NCBI GenBank assembly: GCA_902523435.1 | Contig: CABYZM010000003.1 | Coordinates: forward strand, 1 to 64,000 | DNA length: 64,000 nucleotides | Direction of reading: 5' to 3' | Source: an uncultured SAR116 cluster alpha proteobacterium | Lineage (GTDB): Bacteria; Pseudomonadota; Alphaproteobacteria; Puniceispirillales; Puniceispirillaceae | Part shown: one piece after another, positions 36,453 through 45,347 of the stretch | Layout: every line of letters starts with the position of its first letter | Numbering within the stretch: position 1 is the first letter of the stretch | The notes under the pieces: generated by a model | What the model was told of the DNA's origin: nothing | What the model saw: only the letters and a program-made list of their open reading frames with translations | Databases searched by the model: none | Translations under genes and position numbers: made by a program

Positions 36453-37271
36453 CTAGCCTAAGCTTTCTTTTGCCTGGCGTAGTTTTTTCAAGAGCGGGAT
36501 GTGCATGGCGCTATTTGCGGCAACAACATCACCTGAAACAAGGCAGTTATCGCGAGCAGAAAAGTCAGAAATAAAGCCGCCGGCTTCTTTGACCAACAAA
36601 TAGCCAGCCGCAATATCCCACAAGCTTAAGCCGCGTTCCCAAAATCCGTCATAACGGCCAGCGGCCACAAAGGCGAGATCAAGAGCAGCAGCCCCAAAAC
36701 GGCGCACGCCTGAAGAGGCCTGCATAATTTCTTTCATCTCAGCTAGAAACAGTGTATCTGTCTCAGCTGTGCCTCTCCCCAGAAAGGGGATGCCGGTTGA
36801 AAACAGACAGTCAGTCATTTTGCGCCGGCCGGATACACGGATACGCCGCCCATTCAAATAGGCGCCTGTGCCTGTTTCAGCAAAATAGAATTCATTGCGC
36901 GCCGGGTCAAAAACAGTCCCTGCTGTGATTTTACCTTTGTCCCTAACCGCAATAGAGATCGCAAAATGGGGAATCCCATGCAGGAAATTTGTGGTGCCGT
37001 CAATCGGGTCAATGATCCAGCAGGGTGCATCTTTATCCGCGGCATCAATCTGTCCAGCTTCTTCCATGATAAAGCCCCAGTCTGGTCGAGCCTTTGCCAG
37101 CTCGGACTGAATAGTGCGTTCAGCGGAAATATCTGCCTGACTTACAAAATCAGCTGATCCTTTGCGGGTCACCTGCAGGTTTTCAACTTCACCAAAGTCC
37201 CGCATCATAAGCTTCGATGCAGCCATTGAGGCCTTGTGCATCACATTGATGAGTGCTGAACGACCAGCCAT
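36453..37271 (-). CDS. suhB: Inositol-1-monophosphatase family protein (SuhB)
   Basis: A magnesium-dependent, lithium-sensitive phosphatase of the inositol monophosphatase fold, 272 residues. SuhB can also act in ribosomal-RNA antitermination and RNA maturation. Metal-binding motifs are the glutamate in WGFIMEEAG, the DPIDGTTNF motif in CWIIDPIDGTTNFLHGIPHF, and the C-terminal WERGLSLWDIAAGYLLVKEAGG with its aspartate. The gene starts 8 bp after efp on the same strand, so the two are co-transcribed. The suhB RNA leader motif known from alphaproteobacteria is not present in this short gap. Confidence 0.94.
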   Translation of the reverse strand: MAGRSALINVMHKASMAASKLMMRDFGEVENLQVTRKGSADFVSQADISAERTIQSELAKARPDWGFIMEEAGQIDAADKDAPCWIIDPIDGTTNFLHGIPHFAISIAVRDKGKITAGTVFDPARNEFYFAETGTGAYLNGRRIRVSGRRKMTDCLFSTGIPFLGRGTAETDTLFLAEMKEIMQASSGVRRFGAAALDLAFVAAGRYDGFWERGLSLWDIAAGYLLVKEAGGFISDFSARDNCLVSGDVVAANSAMHIPLLKKLRQAKESLG

Positions 37272-37279
37272 GAACGCGT

Positions 37280-37846
37280 CTAGTCCTTTGCCCGTTCAAC
37301 ATAAGTGGCATCTTCGGTTTTCACTACGATACGCGTTCCTGTTTCAATGTGCGGCGGGACCATCACCCGCTGGCCATTATCAACTGTAGCAGGCTTGTAA
37401 GATGACGAGGCTGTTTGGCCTTTGACCACAGCATCAGCCTCTACAACAGTGACGACCACCTGTTCAGGAAGAGTCACCGAAATTGGCGCGCCTTCATGGC
37501 TCATCAAAGTCACGCTCATGCCATCCTGCAGAAAGGTCGCCTGCTCGCCAATCATATCCTCTGAAATGGAGAACTGTTCAAAAGTTTCTCCATGCATTAA
37601 GATGTGGTTTGTGTTTTCAGCATATAGATAAGTGCAGCTGACTTCATCCAATATCACACGTTCAACAGATTCGGTTGCCCGAAACCGTTCATTCAGTTTT
37701 GTCCCATCACGAATGTCACGGAGTTCTACCTGCGCAAACGCGCCGCCTTTGCCTGGCTTTACGTGACTTGTCTTTACAGCTACCCACAGGCGGGCTTTAT
37801 GTTCAATTACATTGCCAGGGCGTATAGCGTTTCCGTTGATTTTCAT
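37280..37846 (-). CDS. efp: Translation elongation factor P
   Basis: EF-P relieves ribosome stalling at consecutive prolines. The 188-residue product has three beta domains. The tip loop TSHVKPGKGGAFAQVELRDI places a lysine at residue 33, the position that is beta-lysylated in EF-P of the lysine type. This predicts a need for EpmA/EpmB, which are not in this window. The remaining domains end with ETGTRIVVKTEDATYVERAKD, normal for the family. A poly-proline TolA (49216-49260) encoded nearby is an obvious client. It is followed closely by suhB. Confidence 0.97.
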   Translation of the reverse strand: MKINGNAIRPGNVIEHKARLWVAVKTSHVKPGKGGAFAQVELRDIRDGTKLNERFRATESVERVILDEVSCTYLYAENTNHILMHGETFEQFSISEDMIGEQATFLQDGMSVTLMSHEGAPISVTLPEQVVVTVVEADAVVKGQTASSSYKPATVDNGQRVMVPPHIETGTRIVVKTEDATYVERAKD

Positions 37847-37970
37847 CTTCTTCTCAATCTTTGCCCGCAGAATAATTGCTTATCAAATCGGTTATGCGAA
37901 ACCCAAATGATGGCGTGTTCTAGCACTGAAGCTGATAGGCTGGCAAGCGTTACTATCATACCTTTGTCGT

Positions 37971-38984
37971 TCAGCCCTTTGCCAGCTGATTCATGTAAAC
38001 AGCTGTGTCCAGCATACGGTTGGCAAAGCCCCATTCATTATCATACCAGCCCATAATCCTCACAAACCGTTCATCCTGAACTTGTGTCTGGGTCAGATCA
38101 GCCACGCATGAATGGCTGTTATGATTAAAATCAATAGACACCAGCGGCAGTTCATTCACATCTAGAATTCCTTTCATTGGGCCAGCAGAGGCTGCTCTGA
38201 GTGCGGCATTAACAGAGGTGATATCACAGGCTGTCTTGGCATAAAAACGCAGATCAACAACGGATACATTATCTGTGGGCACACGCACAGCAGAGCCATC
38301 AAGACGGCCATCCAGTTCAGGCAACACAAGACCGACTGCCCGTGCAGCGCCCGTTGTTGTGGGTACGATAGAGCGTCCGCCAGAACGAGCGCGGCGTAAA
38401 TCTTTATGCGAGTTGTCTAGAATATTCTGATCCCCTGTATAAGCATGAATGGTGGTCATATTGCCGGAGATCATGCCGAATGTGGTGTGCATGACTTTGG
38501 CCATTGGGGCAAGACAATTTGTTGTGCAGGATGCGTTTGAGACCACCAGATGCTCATTTCTCAGTTTGTCATGATTGACCCCGTAAACCACAGTAAAATC
38601 AGCAGCAGAGGCGGGGGCTGAGACAAGCACCTTTTTTGCCCCGGCGGAAAGATGACTAGAAGCCTTATCTCGGCTGTTAAATCTACCTGAGCATTCCAGA
38701 ACAATATCAACATCCATTGCGCCATGAGGCAGAACAGATGGATCCCGTTCATGGGTAATTGTCAATTTACCTTTTCCCACATCCATCCAGTCATCCCCAA
38801 ATGTGATTGGATGTTCGAAATGACCGTGTGTTGAGTCAAATTCAAGCAGATGAGCCATGACCGCAGTTGCACCAGGCGAGTTAATAGAGACAACTTCCAC
38901 ATCATTTCTATCCGCCTCTATCAGGGATCGTAGAACCAGACGTCCAATACGGCCAAAGCCATTGATAGCGATACGTGTTGTCAT
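37971..38984 (-). CDS. gap: Glyceraldehyde-3-phosphate dehydrogenase, type I, possible NADP use
   Basis: A 337-residue cytoplasmic enzyme that interconverts glyceraldehyde 3-phosphate and 1,3-bisphosphoglycerate. The Rossmann start is IAINGFGRIGRLVLRS, and the catalytic cysteine is in VSNASCTTNCLAPM with the partner histidine further on. The C-terminal block GWYDNEWGFANRML is intact. Two cofactor-pocket positions differ from NAD-specific enzymes. The Asp that normally follows the VxxN strand is Ser36 (SINSPGATA), and the usual Leu-Pro before HKDLRRAR is Asn-Ser (LDNSHKDLRRAR). Both changes are of the kind found in NADP-accepting forms. It follows tkt on the same strand; pgk, often next, is absent. 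Erythrose-4-phosphate dehydrogenase is a less likely alternative. Confidence 0.93.
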   Translation of the reverse strand: MTTRIAINGFGRIGRLVLRSLIEADRNDVEVVSINSPGATAVMAHLLEFDSTHGHFEHPITFGDDWMDVGKGKLTITHERDPSVLPHGAMDVDIVLECSGRFNSRDKASSHLSAGAKKVLVSAPASAADFTVVYGVNHDKLRNEHLVVSNASCTTNCLAPMAKVMHTTFGMISGNMTTIHAYTGDQNILDNSHKDLRRARSGGRSIVPTTTGAARAVGLVLPELDGRLDGSAVRVPTDNVSVVDLRFYAKTACDITSVNAALRAASAGPMKGILDVNELPLVSIDFNHNSHSCVADLTQTQVQDERFVRIMGWYDNEWGFANRMLDTAVYMNQLAKG

Positions 38985-39042
38985 CGTTGTAGATCTGCTT
39001 TCTTTGTTAGGTTACTCTGGGCAGGTTTGAGCTGTCCAGAAG

Positions 39043-41067
39043 TCAGACCAGATTCGCTTTAGCTGCAGCAACTACTGCCTCTTTTGTAATTTTAAAATGG
39101 GCAAACAGTTCGCCAGCTGGCGCAGATGCCCCAAACCCTGTCATGCCGACAAAGCTGGCTTGGCCATGTGTCAGTGCAGCCCAGCCCATTTCAAGGCCAG
39201 CCTCAACAACCACTACTGAAGCAGACGGTCCAAGTAGTTCTGCTTTGTAATCCTCATCTTGGGCAAGTAGCAGCTCGAGGCAAGGTATAGACACCAGTCT
39301 TGTGGTGATGCCTTCTGCTTCCAGCATGGTTCGCGCCTCATCTGCTAGGCTGACCTCAGAGCCGGTGGCAAGCAGGGTAACCTGCGGGTTAGCAGAGCCT
39401 TCTTTGAGGATATAACCGCCACGTGCCGATTTATTTTCCCTGCTATCTTCGTGCTGATGTTCACCTGGTTTGTCATCAGCATTCAAACGCAGTTGCGGTA
39501 AGCCTTGGCGGCTAAGCGCAAGAACAGAAGGCGTGTCTATTGCTTCTAGAGCTAGTTGCCAGGCTTCTGCTGTTTCTACAATGTCAGCAGGGCGGAAGAC
39601 TTGCAGATTCGGAATTGCACGCAGGGCAGCAAGATGTTCAACTGGCTGATGTGTCGGCCCGTCTTCGCCTAGACCAATACTGTCATGAGTCATCACATAA
39701 ATAACTCGCTGGCCCATAAGGGCAGACAGACGGATAGAGGGACGGCAGTAATCGCTGAAGACAAGGAAGGTCCCACCAAAGGGGATCAATCCGCCATGAA
39801 GGGCAATGCCGTTCATAGCCGCGGCCATGCCATGTTCACGCACTCCATAATGCACATAAGTACCAGACGGATGAGAAGCTGAAAAAATTTCATGTCCTCC
39901 AACCTTTGTATTATTTGAACCGGTCAGGTCAGCAGACCCGCCAAATAAAGACGGAATATGTTCAAATAAGGTTTCAATCGTTTTCTGGCTGGCCACACGG
40001 GTTGCAACTTTCTGCGGGTGTTCGCGCAGCTGATCTTTCATGTCTGCGATGGCACTTGCGGCAGCCTGTTTCACATCGCCTGATATAGCCGCTTCAAACT
40101 GGTTCTTCTGATCGGCAGCACTTAGCCGGGCCTGCCAAGCTTTTTGTTCAGCATGACTGCGACTGCCCACGTTTCGCCAGTCTGCCAGAATATCTTCAGG
40201 GATTTTAAAAGAAGGGTCAGACCAGCCTATGGTATCGCGGACAGCTTCAATTTCTTCCGGGCCAAGAGGAGCGCCATGTGCCTTGGCCGTGCCTCCAACT
40301 TTGTCAGACCCTTTGCCAATTGTGGTTTTGCATCGGATCAAGACGGGCTTGTCCATAACAGATTTGGCTTGGACTAAGGCCGCATCAACAGCAGCCATAT
40401 CATGGCCGTCACAAGATAGTACATGCCACTGGCTGGCCTTAAACCTGCTGGTGATGTCGTCTGAGGTTGTGATATCCGTGCTGCCGTCAATAGAGATGCC
40501 GTTATCGTCAAACAGCACAATCAGTTTATTCAGCTTCAGATGACCAGCCAATGAAATGGCCTCATGGCTGATCCCTTCCATAAGGCAGCCATCTCCAGCG
40601 ATTACATAAGTATAATGGTTAACGAGTTCTGGCCCGTATTTTGCTGCCATATGGCGTTCAGCAATTGCCATGCCAACAGCATTGGCGACGCCCTGTCCCA
40701 GGGGGCCGGTGGTGGTTTCAATTCCGGCAGCGTGACCAAATTCAGGATGCCCGGCTGTTGGGCTGCCTAGTTGCCGGAAATTCCTAATGGCATCGATGGA
40801 TATATCATTATAGCCAGTTAAATAAAGAAGCGCATAAAGCAGCATGGAGCCATGCCCGGCAGAAAGCACAAATCTGTCTCGGTCTGGCCAGTTTGGATCC
40901 GTGGGGTCAAATTTCAGATGCTTTGCAAATAAAACAGTTGCTGCCTCTGCAAAGCCCATTGGCATTCCTGGATGTCCTGAATTGGCGGCCTGAACCGCGT
41001 CCATTGCTAGAACCCGAATACAATCCGCCATCTTCTGTGCCCTCGAGTTTTTTGGCAAGACTGACAT
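39043..41067 (-). CDS. tkt: Transketolase
   Basis: A thiamine-diphosphate enzyme of the pentose-phosphate pathway that moves two-carbon units between sugar phosphates. The 674-residue product is full length. It opens with [22 protein letters not shown]. The thiamine-diphosphate motif is in [52 protein letters not shown] and the C-terminal domain with [15 protein letters not shown] are all present. It sits upstream of gap with a 58-bp gap, so co-transcription is likely. The 463-bp region before it is shared with the divergent DUF4164-zapA run. Confidence 0.98.
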   Translation of the reverse strand: MSVLPKNSRAQKMADCIRVLAMDAVQAANSGHPGMPMGFAEAATVLFAKHLKFDPTDPNWPDRDRFVLSAGHGSMLLYALLYLTGYNDISIDAIRNFRQLGSPTAGHPEFGHAAGIETTTGPLGQGVANAVGMAIAERHMAAKYGPELVNHYTYVIAGDGCLMEGISHEAISLAGHLKLNKLIVLFDDNGISIDGSTDITTSDDITSRFKASQWHVLSCDGHDMAAVDAALVQAKSVMDKPVLIRCKTTIGKGSDKVGGTAKAHGAPLGPEEIEAVRDTIGWSDPSFKIPEDILADWRNVGSRSHAEQKAWQARLSAADQKNQFEAAISGDVKQAAASAIADMKDQLREHPQKVATRVASQKTIETLFEHIPSLFGGSADLTGSNNTKVGGHEIFSASHPSGTYVHYGVREHGMAAAMNGIALHGGLIPFGGTFLVFSDYCRPSIRLSALMGQRVIYVMTHDSIGLGEDGPTHQPVEHLAALRAIPNLQVFRPADIVETAEAWQLALEAIDTPSVLALSRQGLPQLRLNADDKPGEHQHEDSRENKSARGGYILKEGSANPQVTLLATGSEVSLADEARTMLEAEGITTRLVSIPCLELLLAQDEDYKAELLGPSASVVVVEAGLEMGWAALTHGQASFVGMTGFGASAPAGELFAHFKITKEAVVAAAKANLV

Positions 41068-41530
41068 TTCTTTTATCCTTATGTGTTGTTGCCCTGTAAA
41101 TTATGACAAGGTCAATTAAGGCAGTTTGTTGTGGCGGCTTTTATGTCATCACCTGTCATGGGGCGCAATGTGCATAAATATGTCTGATTCGTCAATCTGC
41201 CCAAGCTAGGTAATCTGCTAAATAATAAAATGATTGGATGCTGCGATACGGCTGAAACTGCTGTCCGGCGCGGTTCAGCCATTGGCTGGTTTGGTCTTGC
41301 CTGCATAGTTCTGCTGCATGCTCTGTTCAAATAGCAGCCTATTAGAGCCAGGCAGGGTTGTTTTTTTCCGAAATTGATTCCACACTGATTCTTGCTGTTT
41401 CAGGCCAAAACTGAATCACCTTAACATTGGTTGTTGACACGGTGCGCAGTTGTTTGGCTGTTACATGATACATGTCTCGAAAACAGAACCATTGTTTGCG
41501 ATATCTTTTCATTATTTGGGCTTGCAGATT
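41068..41530. other. Long divergent intergenic region between tkt and the zapA run
   Basis: About 460 bp. A minus-strand frame of 72 codons (41112-41330) has an Arg/Pro/Thr-rich composition and no visible Shine-Dalgarno sequence; I treat it as spurious. A plus-strand frame leading into the next gene from 41450 has Phe/Tyr/His-rich, unconserved-looking residues before the accepted ATG at 41531. The region must contain promoters for tkt and for DUF4164-zapA-6S. A TTGACA-like TTGACACG near 41435 is the best -35 candidate toward zapA. Confidence 0.4.
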
Positions 41531-41806
41531 ATGACCGCATCATCACCATCCGCATCACGTTTATCTGCGGCTATAAGTGAATTGGAGAAGGCCCTGTCGG
41601 CGCTGGATCAAACCGTTTATGCCGTCAATCAGTCTTTGTCGGATACCTCTTCCCCTGGACCGAAAAGTCCGTCTGTAGCGGACGGGAATATGATACCTGC
41701 CAGCCAGATCCGCAAAGAGCTTGCCGCCCTGCAGGAACTAGTCAGCGGTGCAGTCGAGCTAATTGCCCTTGCTCGTTCAGGTAACGGCACAGACGTCACA
41801 AATTAG
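41531..41806 (+). CDS. DUF4164-like small coiled-coil protein before zapA
   Basis: A 91-residue protein that I place in the small coiled-coil family often found directly before zapA in alphaproteobacteria. The N-terminal half contains SRLSAAISELEKALSALDQ, a clear heptad-rich helix. A disordered Ser/Pro-rich stretch follows (SLSDTSSPGPKSPS), then a second helix, IRKELAALQELVSGAVELIA. There is no signal or membrane segment. The reading frame extends upstream to 41450, but those 27 residues look unlike coding sequence. The gene lies 14 bp before zapA on the same strand, which suggests a role in or near the division ring. That role is inference from position only. Confidence 0.7.
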   Translation: MTASSPSASRLSAAISELEKALSALDQTVYAVNQSLSDTSSPGPKSPSVADGNMIPASQIRKELAALQELVSGAVELIALARSGNGTDVTN

Positions 41807-41820
41807 CAGGAGATTCACTA

Positions 41821-42165
41821 ATGAGCCAATCCATCGTGACGGTCCGGCTGAACGGACAGCCATATCAAATGGGATGTGACGCTGGACAGGAAGCGCATAT
41901 CGAGGCACTAGGACGTGATGTTGAAGCGGTTTTAAATGAGTTGACCGGAACAGTTGGCCAAATTGGCGAAGCGCGACTTCTGGCCATGGCTGCCCTGATT
42001 ATTGCTGACCGAAAGTCAGAGACATTTGCCCGCGAAGACGGACCAGATGCCACAGTCGCCTCTGCCAGCTTGTCTTCTGACGAGCTTGATCAGCTGGCGA
42101 GCCGCATAGAGGCTATGGCTGGCCGCGTTAGTCAGTTGAACGCTGAACTTGCTAAACTGCCTTAA
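41821..42165 (+). CDS. zapA: Cell division protein ZapA
   Basis: ZapA binds FtsZ and bundles its filaments at mid-cell. The 114-residue product has the N-terminal FtsZ-binding globular part (VTVRLNGQPYQMGCDAGQEA followed by HIEALGRDVEAVLNEL) with the conserved arginine. The helix GEARLLAMAALIIADR follows, and then a C-terminal coiled coil of about 30 residues used for dimer-dimer contact. The start ATG follows AGGAGATTCACTA, a good ribosome-binding site. The 6S-type RNA begins within 5 bp of its stop codon, the standard arrangement in proteobacteria where zapA precedes 6S RNA and fau. Confidence 0.93.
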   Translation: MSQSIVTVRLNGQPYQMGCDAGQEAHIEALGRDVEAVLNELTGTVGQIGEARLLAMAALIIADRKSETFAREDGPDATVASASLSSDELDQLASRIEAMAGRVSQLNAELAKLP

Positions 42166-42169
42166 ATGA

Positions 42170-42307
42170 CCTATGTGAGAGAGGTGGCGGCTGGGCTTCG
42201 CGCGCGGCATTTCAATCCCTGGGACCATAATCTTCTGTAGGGGACCGCCTCTGGCCCGATCGAGGTCTGGCTATCGTGGTGCCCACCTGTTTTACAGGTC
42301 ACAGAGG
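42170..42307 (+). ncRNA. ssrS: 6S RNA (SsrS)
   Basis: 6S RNA mimics an open promoter and sequesters sigma-70 RNA polymerase in stationary phase. Evidence is position (between zapA and fau) and fold. A closing stem pairs CCTATGTGA (42170-42178) with TCACAGAGG (42299-42307), 8 of 9 pairs. Inside it, GGCGG (42186-42190) pairs with CCGCC (42245-42249), extended by AG/CT pairs. The large central bulge region between them includes a CCCTGGGACC-type segment as in other alphaproteobacterial 6S RNAs. Ends are set by the outer stem and may be a few bases off. A covariance search would be decisive. Confidence 0.68.
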
Positions 42308-42442
42308 ATGAAAACATCCAACGGTTGTTCTGGCTGTCACAGTAATCTTAAGCGTGTTGCTCTGTCATTGCGCCAGCTTTAATATGTTTGTAGCCTGCCC
42401 ATTGATGGAAGCCACCGTTGTTTAACATCTGCCTTGCCTCAA

Positions 42443-43045
42443 ATGAACCTCACACCTACAGTTGAAGAGCAGAAAGTCAGCTTGCGCAAACAGGCTGTTA
42501 CTCGACGTGCGCAATTGGCAGCAGAATATGATGCCTCTCTGTCGTGCATGGGCACGGGGCTTGCGCGTTTTGCAGCTAGCCTGATTGATCAGTTTTGCCC
42601 CACAATCGTAGCTGGATACTGGCCGGTGCGAAGCGAAATTGATATTCTGCCGCTTTTATCTGCGCTTCAGGATAAGGGAGTTCACTTATGTCTTCCGATT
42701 ACAGGACTTGCTGGAACGCCGTTATCCTTTCACCACTGGACATTTGGCACAGCTCTGGACACTGGCCGCTTTGGCATTAAACAGCCCTTCCCAGATGCTC
42801 AACAACTGTTACCAGATATGATCTGCGTGCCGTTACTGGCTTTTGACAACAGATGTCATCGCCTGGGCTATGGCGGTGGATACTATGATCGCACATTAGC
42901 TGACCTGCGCAAACAAGGTCATAAGGTATCGGCGGTGGGGCTGGCTTATGCAGGCCAGCAGATAGACAGGTTGGTTATAGGGCCTTATGATGAGCAACTA
43001 GAGAATGTATTAACGCCTGAAGGTTGGCTGGTCAGACAGAAATGA
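42443..43045 (+). CDS. fau: 5-formyltetrahydrofolate cyclo-ligase
   Basis: This enzyme converts 5-formyl-tetrahydrofolate to 5,10-methenyl-tetrahydrofolate with ATP, returning a storage or by-product folate to use. About 200 residues. The N-terminal basic helix EEQKVSLRKQAVTRRAQL, the substrate segment GYWPVRSEIDILPLL and the C-terminal family signature RLGYGGGYYDRTLADLR are visible. A TTG at 42434 is in frame, but the ATG at 42443 is more likely. It follows the 6S-type RNA, as in many proteobacteria, and precedes a YmdB-type phosphoesterase by 21 bp. Confidence 0.92.
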   Translation: MNLTPTVEEQKVSLRKQAVTRRAQLAAEYDASLSCMGTGLARFAASLIDQFCPTIVAGYWPVRSEIDILPLLSALQDKGVHLCLPITGLAGTPLSFHHWTFGTALDTGRFGIKQPFPDAQQLLPDMICVPLLAFDNRCHRLGYGGGYYDRTLADLRKQGHKVSAVGLAYAGQQIDRLVIGPYDEQLENVLTPEGWLVRQK

Positions 43046-43066
43046 AATGGAAATGGGCACAGATTT

Positions 43067-43876
43067 ATGCGAATCTTATTTCTAGGGGATATTGTTGGCC
43101 GTACGGCTCGTCAGGCTGTGATTGAGCAGATGCCGGATTTGCGCGCTGAATTGGGTTGCGCTTTCGTGATTGTGAATTGCGAGAATGCAGCAGGTGGATA
43201 TGGTGTCACACCAGCGATATGTGAGGATTTATTTGCCTGCGGCATCGATGTGCTGACAACAGGTAATCATGTCTTTGATAAAGCTGAAATCAGTCTTTAT
43301 CTGGCTAGTCAGGACAAATTGTTGCGGCCAGATAATATGGCTGACGGGCTGCCCGGAAAAGGCCATGTGATTGTTCAGAATGATCAGGGCGTAAGGCTGG
43401 GTGTGGTGAATTTGATGGCGAATCTGTTTATGTCAGAAAATGCAAATGCGTTCGCAGCAGCTGACAAGATTAAGGCATCTATGACTCTGGGTCGAGATGT
43501 TGACGCCATGGTGGTGGATTTTCATGGTGAGGCCACATCTGAGAAAATGGCGATGGGGTTTTATTTTGACGGGCATGCGTCACTGGTAGTTGGCACGCAC
43601 ACCCATATACCAACAGCAGATTGCAGGGTTTTGGATGGAGGAACAGCTTATCAGACAGATGCCGGCATGTGTGGGGATTACAACTCTGTGATTGGTATGG
43701 ATAAGCAGGCAGCCACAAGCCGGTTCACAGGCGGGTCCGGCGGACGTCTGTCTGTTGCCAGTGGAGCACCCAGCCTGTGTGGTGTGTTGGTTGATGTTGA
43801 ACTTGCAACTGGACTGGCCAAGCAAGCCCGTTCGTTTCGGCGGGGCGGTGCACTAGAAAACACATCAGCTGTCTGA
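43067..43876 (+). CDS. YmdB-like metallophosphoesterase (TIGR00282 family)
   Basis: A 269-residue calcineurin-fold phosphoesterase. Metal-binding segments are MRILFLGDIVGRTARQAV (Asp8), VNCENAAGGYG, TTGNHVFDK and VGTHTHIPTAD. B. subtilis YmdB of this family hydrolyses 2',3'-cyclic nucleotides and affects biofilm and sporulation decisions. The role in alphaproteobacteria is unproven. It lies between fau and yebC, an order kept in many alphaproteobacteria, and is likely co-transcribed with fau. All metal ligands appear intact. Confidence 0.92.
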   Translation: MRILFLGDIVGRTARQAVIEQMPDLRAELGCAFVIVNCENAAGGYGVTPAICEDLFACGIDVLTTGNHVFDKAEISLYLASQDKLLRPDNMADGLPGKGHVIVQNDQGVRLGVVNLMANLFMSENANAFAAADKIKASMTLGRDVDAMVVDFHGEATSEKMAMGFYFDGHASLVVGTHTHIPTADCRVLDGGTAYQTDAGMCGDYNSVIGMDKQAATSRFTGGSGGRLSVASGAPSLCGVLVDVELATGLAKQARSFRRGGALENTSAV

Positions 43877-43930
43877 TATACCGGCGGTGAGAGAACGTCT
43901 GCAGAAGGGATACTGATAGAGCGAGGCATT

Positions 43931-44674
43931 ATGGCGGGACATTCCAAATTCAAAAATATCCAACATCGCAAAGGGGCGCAGGACAAAAAGAGGGCAAAAA
44001 TTTTTACCCGCCTCATAAAGGAACTGGCGGTTGCCGCGCGCGGCGGCACAGAGCCAGCCAGCAATCCGCGTCTGCGTACCGCGCTAGCTGGTTGCCGGGC
44101 GGCCAATATGCCAAAAGATAATATTGAGCGTGTCTTAAAGCGGGCTGAGGGCGGTGAGGGTGAGCAATATGAAGAAATCCGTTATGAAGGCTACGGTGCG
44201 GGCGGCACAGCCTTTATTGTTGAGGCCTTGACGGATAACCGGAATCGCACGGCTTCAGAAGTCCGAGCTGCGTTCAGTAAGTTTGGCGGCTCTTTGGGCG
44301 AAACTGGGTCAGTCAGTTTCATGTTTGATAAGGTTGGGCAGATTATCTATCCGGTTGAGGTCACAAACGCAGATTCCATGTTTGAAGCTGCGCTAGAGGC
44401 CAGGGCGCAGGATGTGGAAACAGATGATGACACTCATCTTGTAACAACTGCCCCTGAAGATTTTAATGCAGCACGTGAAAAGCTGGAAGAGATCTTTGGG
44501 GCTCCGGAGGAGGCACAGCTGACCTGGGTTGCCCAGAATACGTTAGATGTCAACGAAGACCAGGCTCGTACTCTATTGAAATTCATTGATACGCTTGAAG
44601 ATAATGATGATGTGCAGTCGCTGTCGTTCAATTTTCAAATTTCTGATGAAATTTTTACAAAGCTGGACGGTTAA
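43931..44674 (+). CDS. yebC: YebC/PmpR family protein
   Basis: A 247-residue member of the YebC/TACO1 family. Members were described as transcription regulators (PmpR) and also as ribosome-associated factors that aid translation of proline-rich or other difficult stretches. The N-terminus MAGHSKFKNIQHRKGAQDKKR and the central GYGAGGTAFIVEALTDNRNR and FSKFGGSLGETGSVSFMF are signature segments. It is directly followed by ruvC (5 bp), the classical yebC-ruvCAB neighbourhood. It lacks a recognisable helix-turn-helix, so a DNA-binding role is not evident from the sequence. Confidence 0.95.
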   Translation: MAGHSKFKNIQHRKGAQDKKRAKIFTRLIKELAVAARGGTEPASNPRLRTALAGCRAANMPKDNIERVLKRAEGGEGEQYEEIRYEGYGAGGTAFIVEALTDNRNRTASEVRAAFSKFGGSLGETGSVSFMFDKVGQIIYPVEVTNADSMFEAALEARAQDVETDDDTHLVTTAPEDFNAAREKLEEIFGAPEEAQLTWVAQNTLDVNEDQARTLLKFIDTLEDNDDVQSLSFNFQISDEIFTKLDG

Positions 44675-44679
44675 GAACG

Positions 44680-45228
44680 GTGCGGATCATTGGCATTGAT
44701 CCGGGACTTCAGGCAACAGGATGGGGTGTGATTGCCTCAGACGGCTCGCAGTTGAAAGGCGTTAGTCACGGGATCATCCGGACCAACACACGGATGAGTG
44801 ATCCTGAAAGGCTGATCTTGATTTTTGAGGGGCTGGAGAATGTGATTGCAAACCATCAACCCGAAACAGCCATTGTTGAGGAAATCTTTGTAAAGGATAA
44901 CCCTCGTTCCGCTTTGCGTCTGGGGCTGGCGCGTGGCGTCGCCATACTGGCCTGTGGAAAGGCACGATTGGCATTATCTGAAATTTCTGCACGCAAAGTG
45001 AAACAGGCAGTCACGGGCACTGGTGCTGCAGATAAAAAGCAGGTTGCCAATATGGTCTCACGACTTTTGGGCATTCCGCCCCCCCCATCGGACGCAGCGG
45101 ATGCGTTGGCGTTGGCGATAGCGTGGTACCAGGGGGCAGCGTCTCCAAAAACAGAAGCAGCGCAGATGCAAGACAGCCTGTCTGCAGCAATTGAGGCTGC
45201 CCTTCGAAAAGATCGACAAAGGACCTAA
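44680..45228 (+). CDS. ruvC: Holliday junction resolvase RuvC
   Basis: RuvC is the endonuclease that cuts Holliday junctions during recombination and repair. The 182-residue product begins with a GTG codon: MRIIGIDPGLQATGWGV, whose Asp7 is the first catalytic acid. The second acid is in TAIVEEIFVKDN. The basic patch is followed by the C-terminal pair of aspartates in PPPSDAADALALAIAW. No in-frame ATG would keep the first catalytic residue, so the GTG start is secure. It forms a run with ruvA and ruvB, separated by 119 bp from ruvA. Confidence 0.97.
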   Translation: MRIIGIDPGLQATGWGVIASDGSQLKGVSHGIIRTNTRMSDPERLILIFEGLENVIANHQPETAIVEEIFVKDNPRSALRLGLARGVAILACGKARLALSEISARKVKQAVTGTGAADKKQVANMVSRLLGIPPPPSDAADALALAIAWYQGAASPKTEAAQMQDSLSAAIEAALRKDRQRT

Positions 45229-45347
45229 AATGTCCAGCCTAAGATGATTGCGCGTCACAAAGGGACGTGGAATAATTAATCAGCAGAACTGGTGGAGAGG
45301 GAAAACATGCGCAGCTGCCCATCAGCATCATACAGGACAGGCCAAAG

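Noticed and set aside
36453..37271. suhB RNA leader motif known from alphaproteobacteria
   Set aside because: suhB starts 8 bp after efp; there is no room for a leader RNA.
41112..41330. A 72-codon minus-strand frame between tkt and the zapA run
   Set aside because: No ribosome-binding site, unconvincing composition and no recognisable domain.
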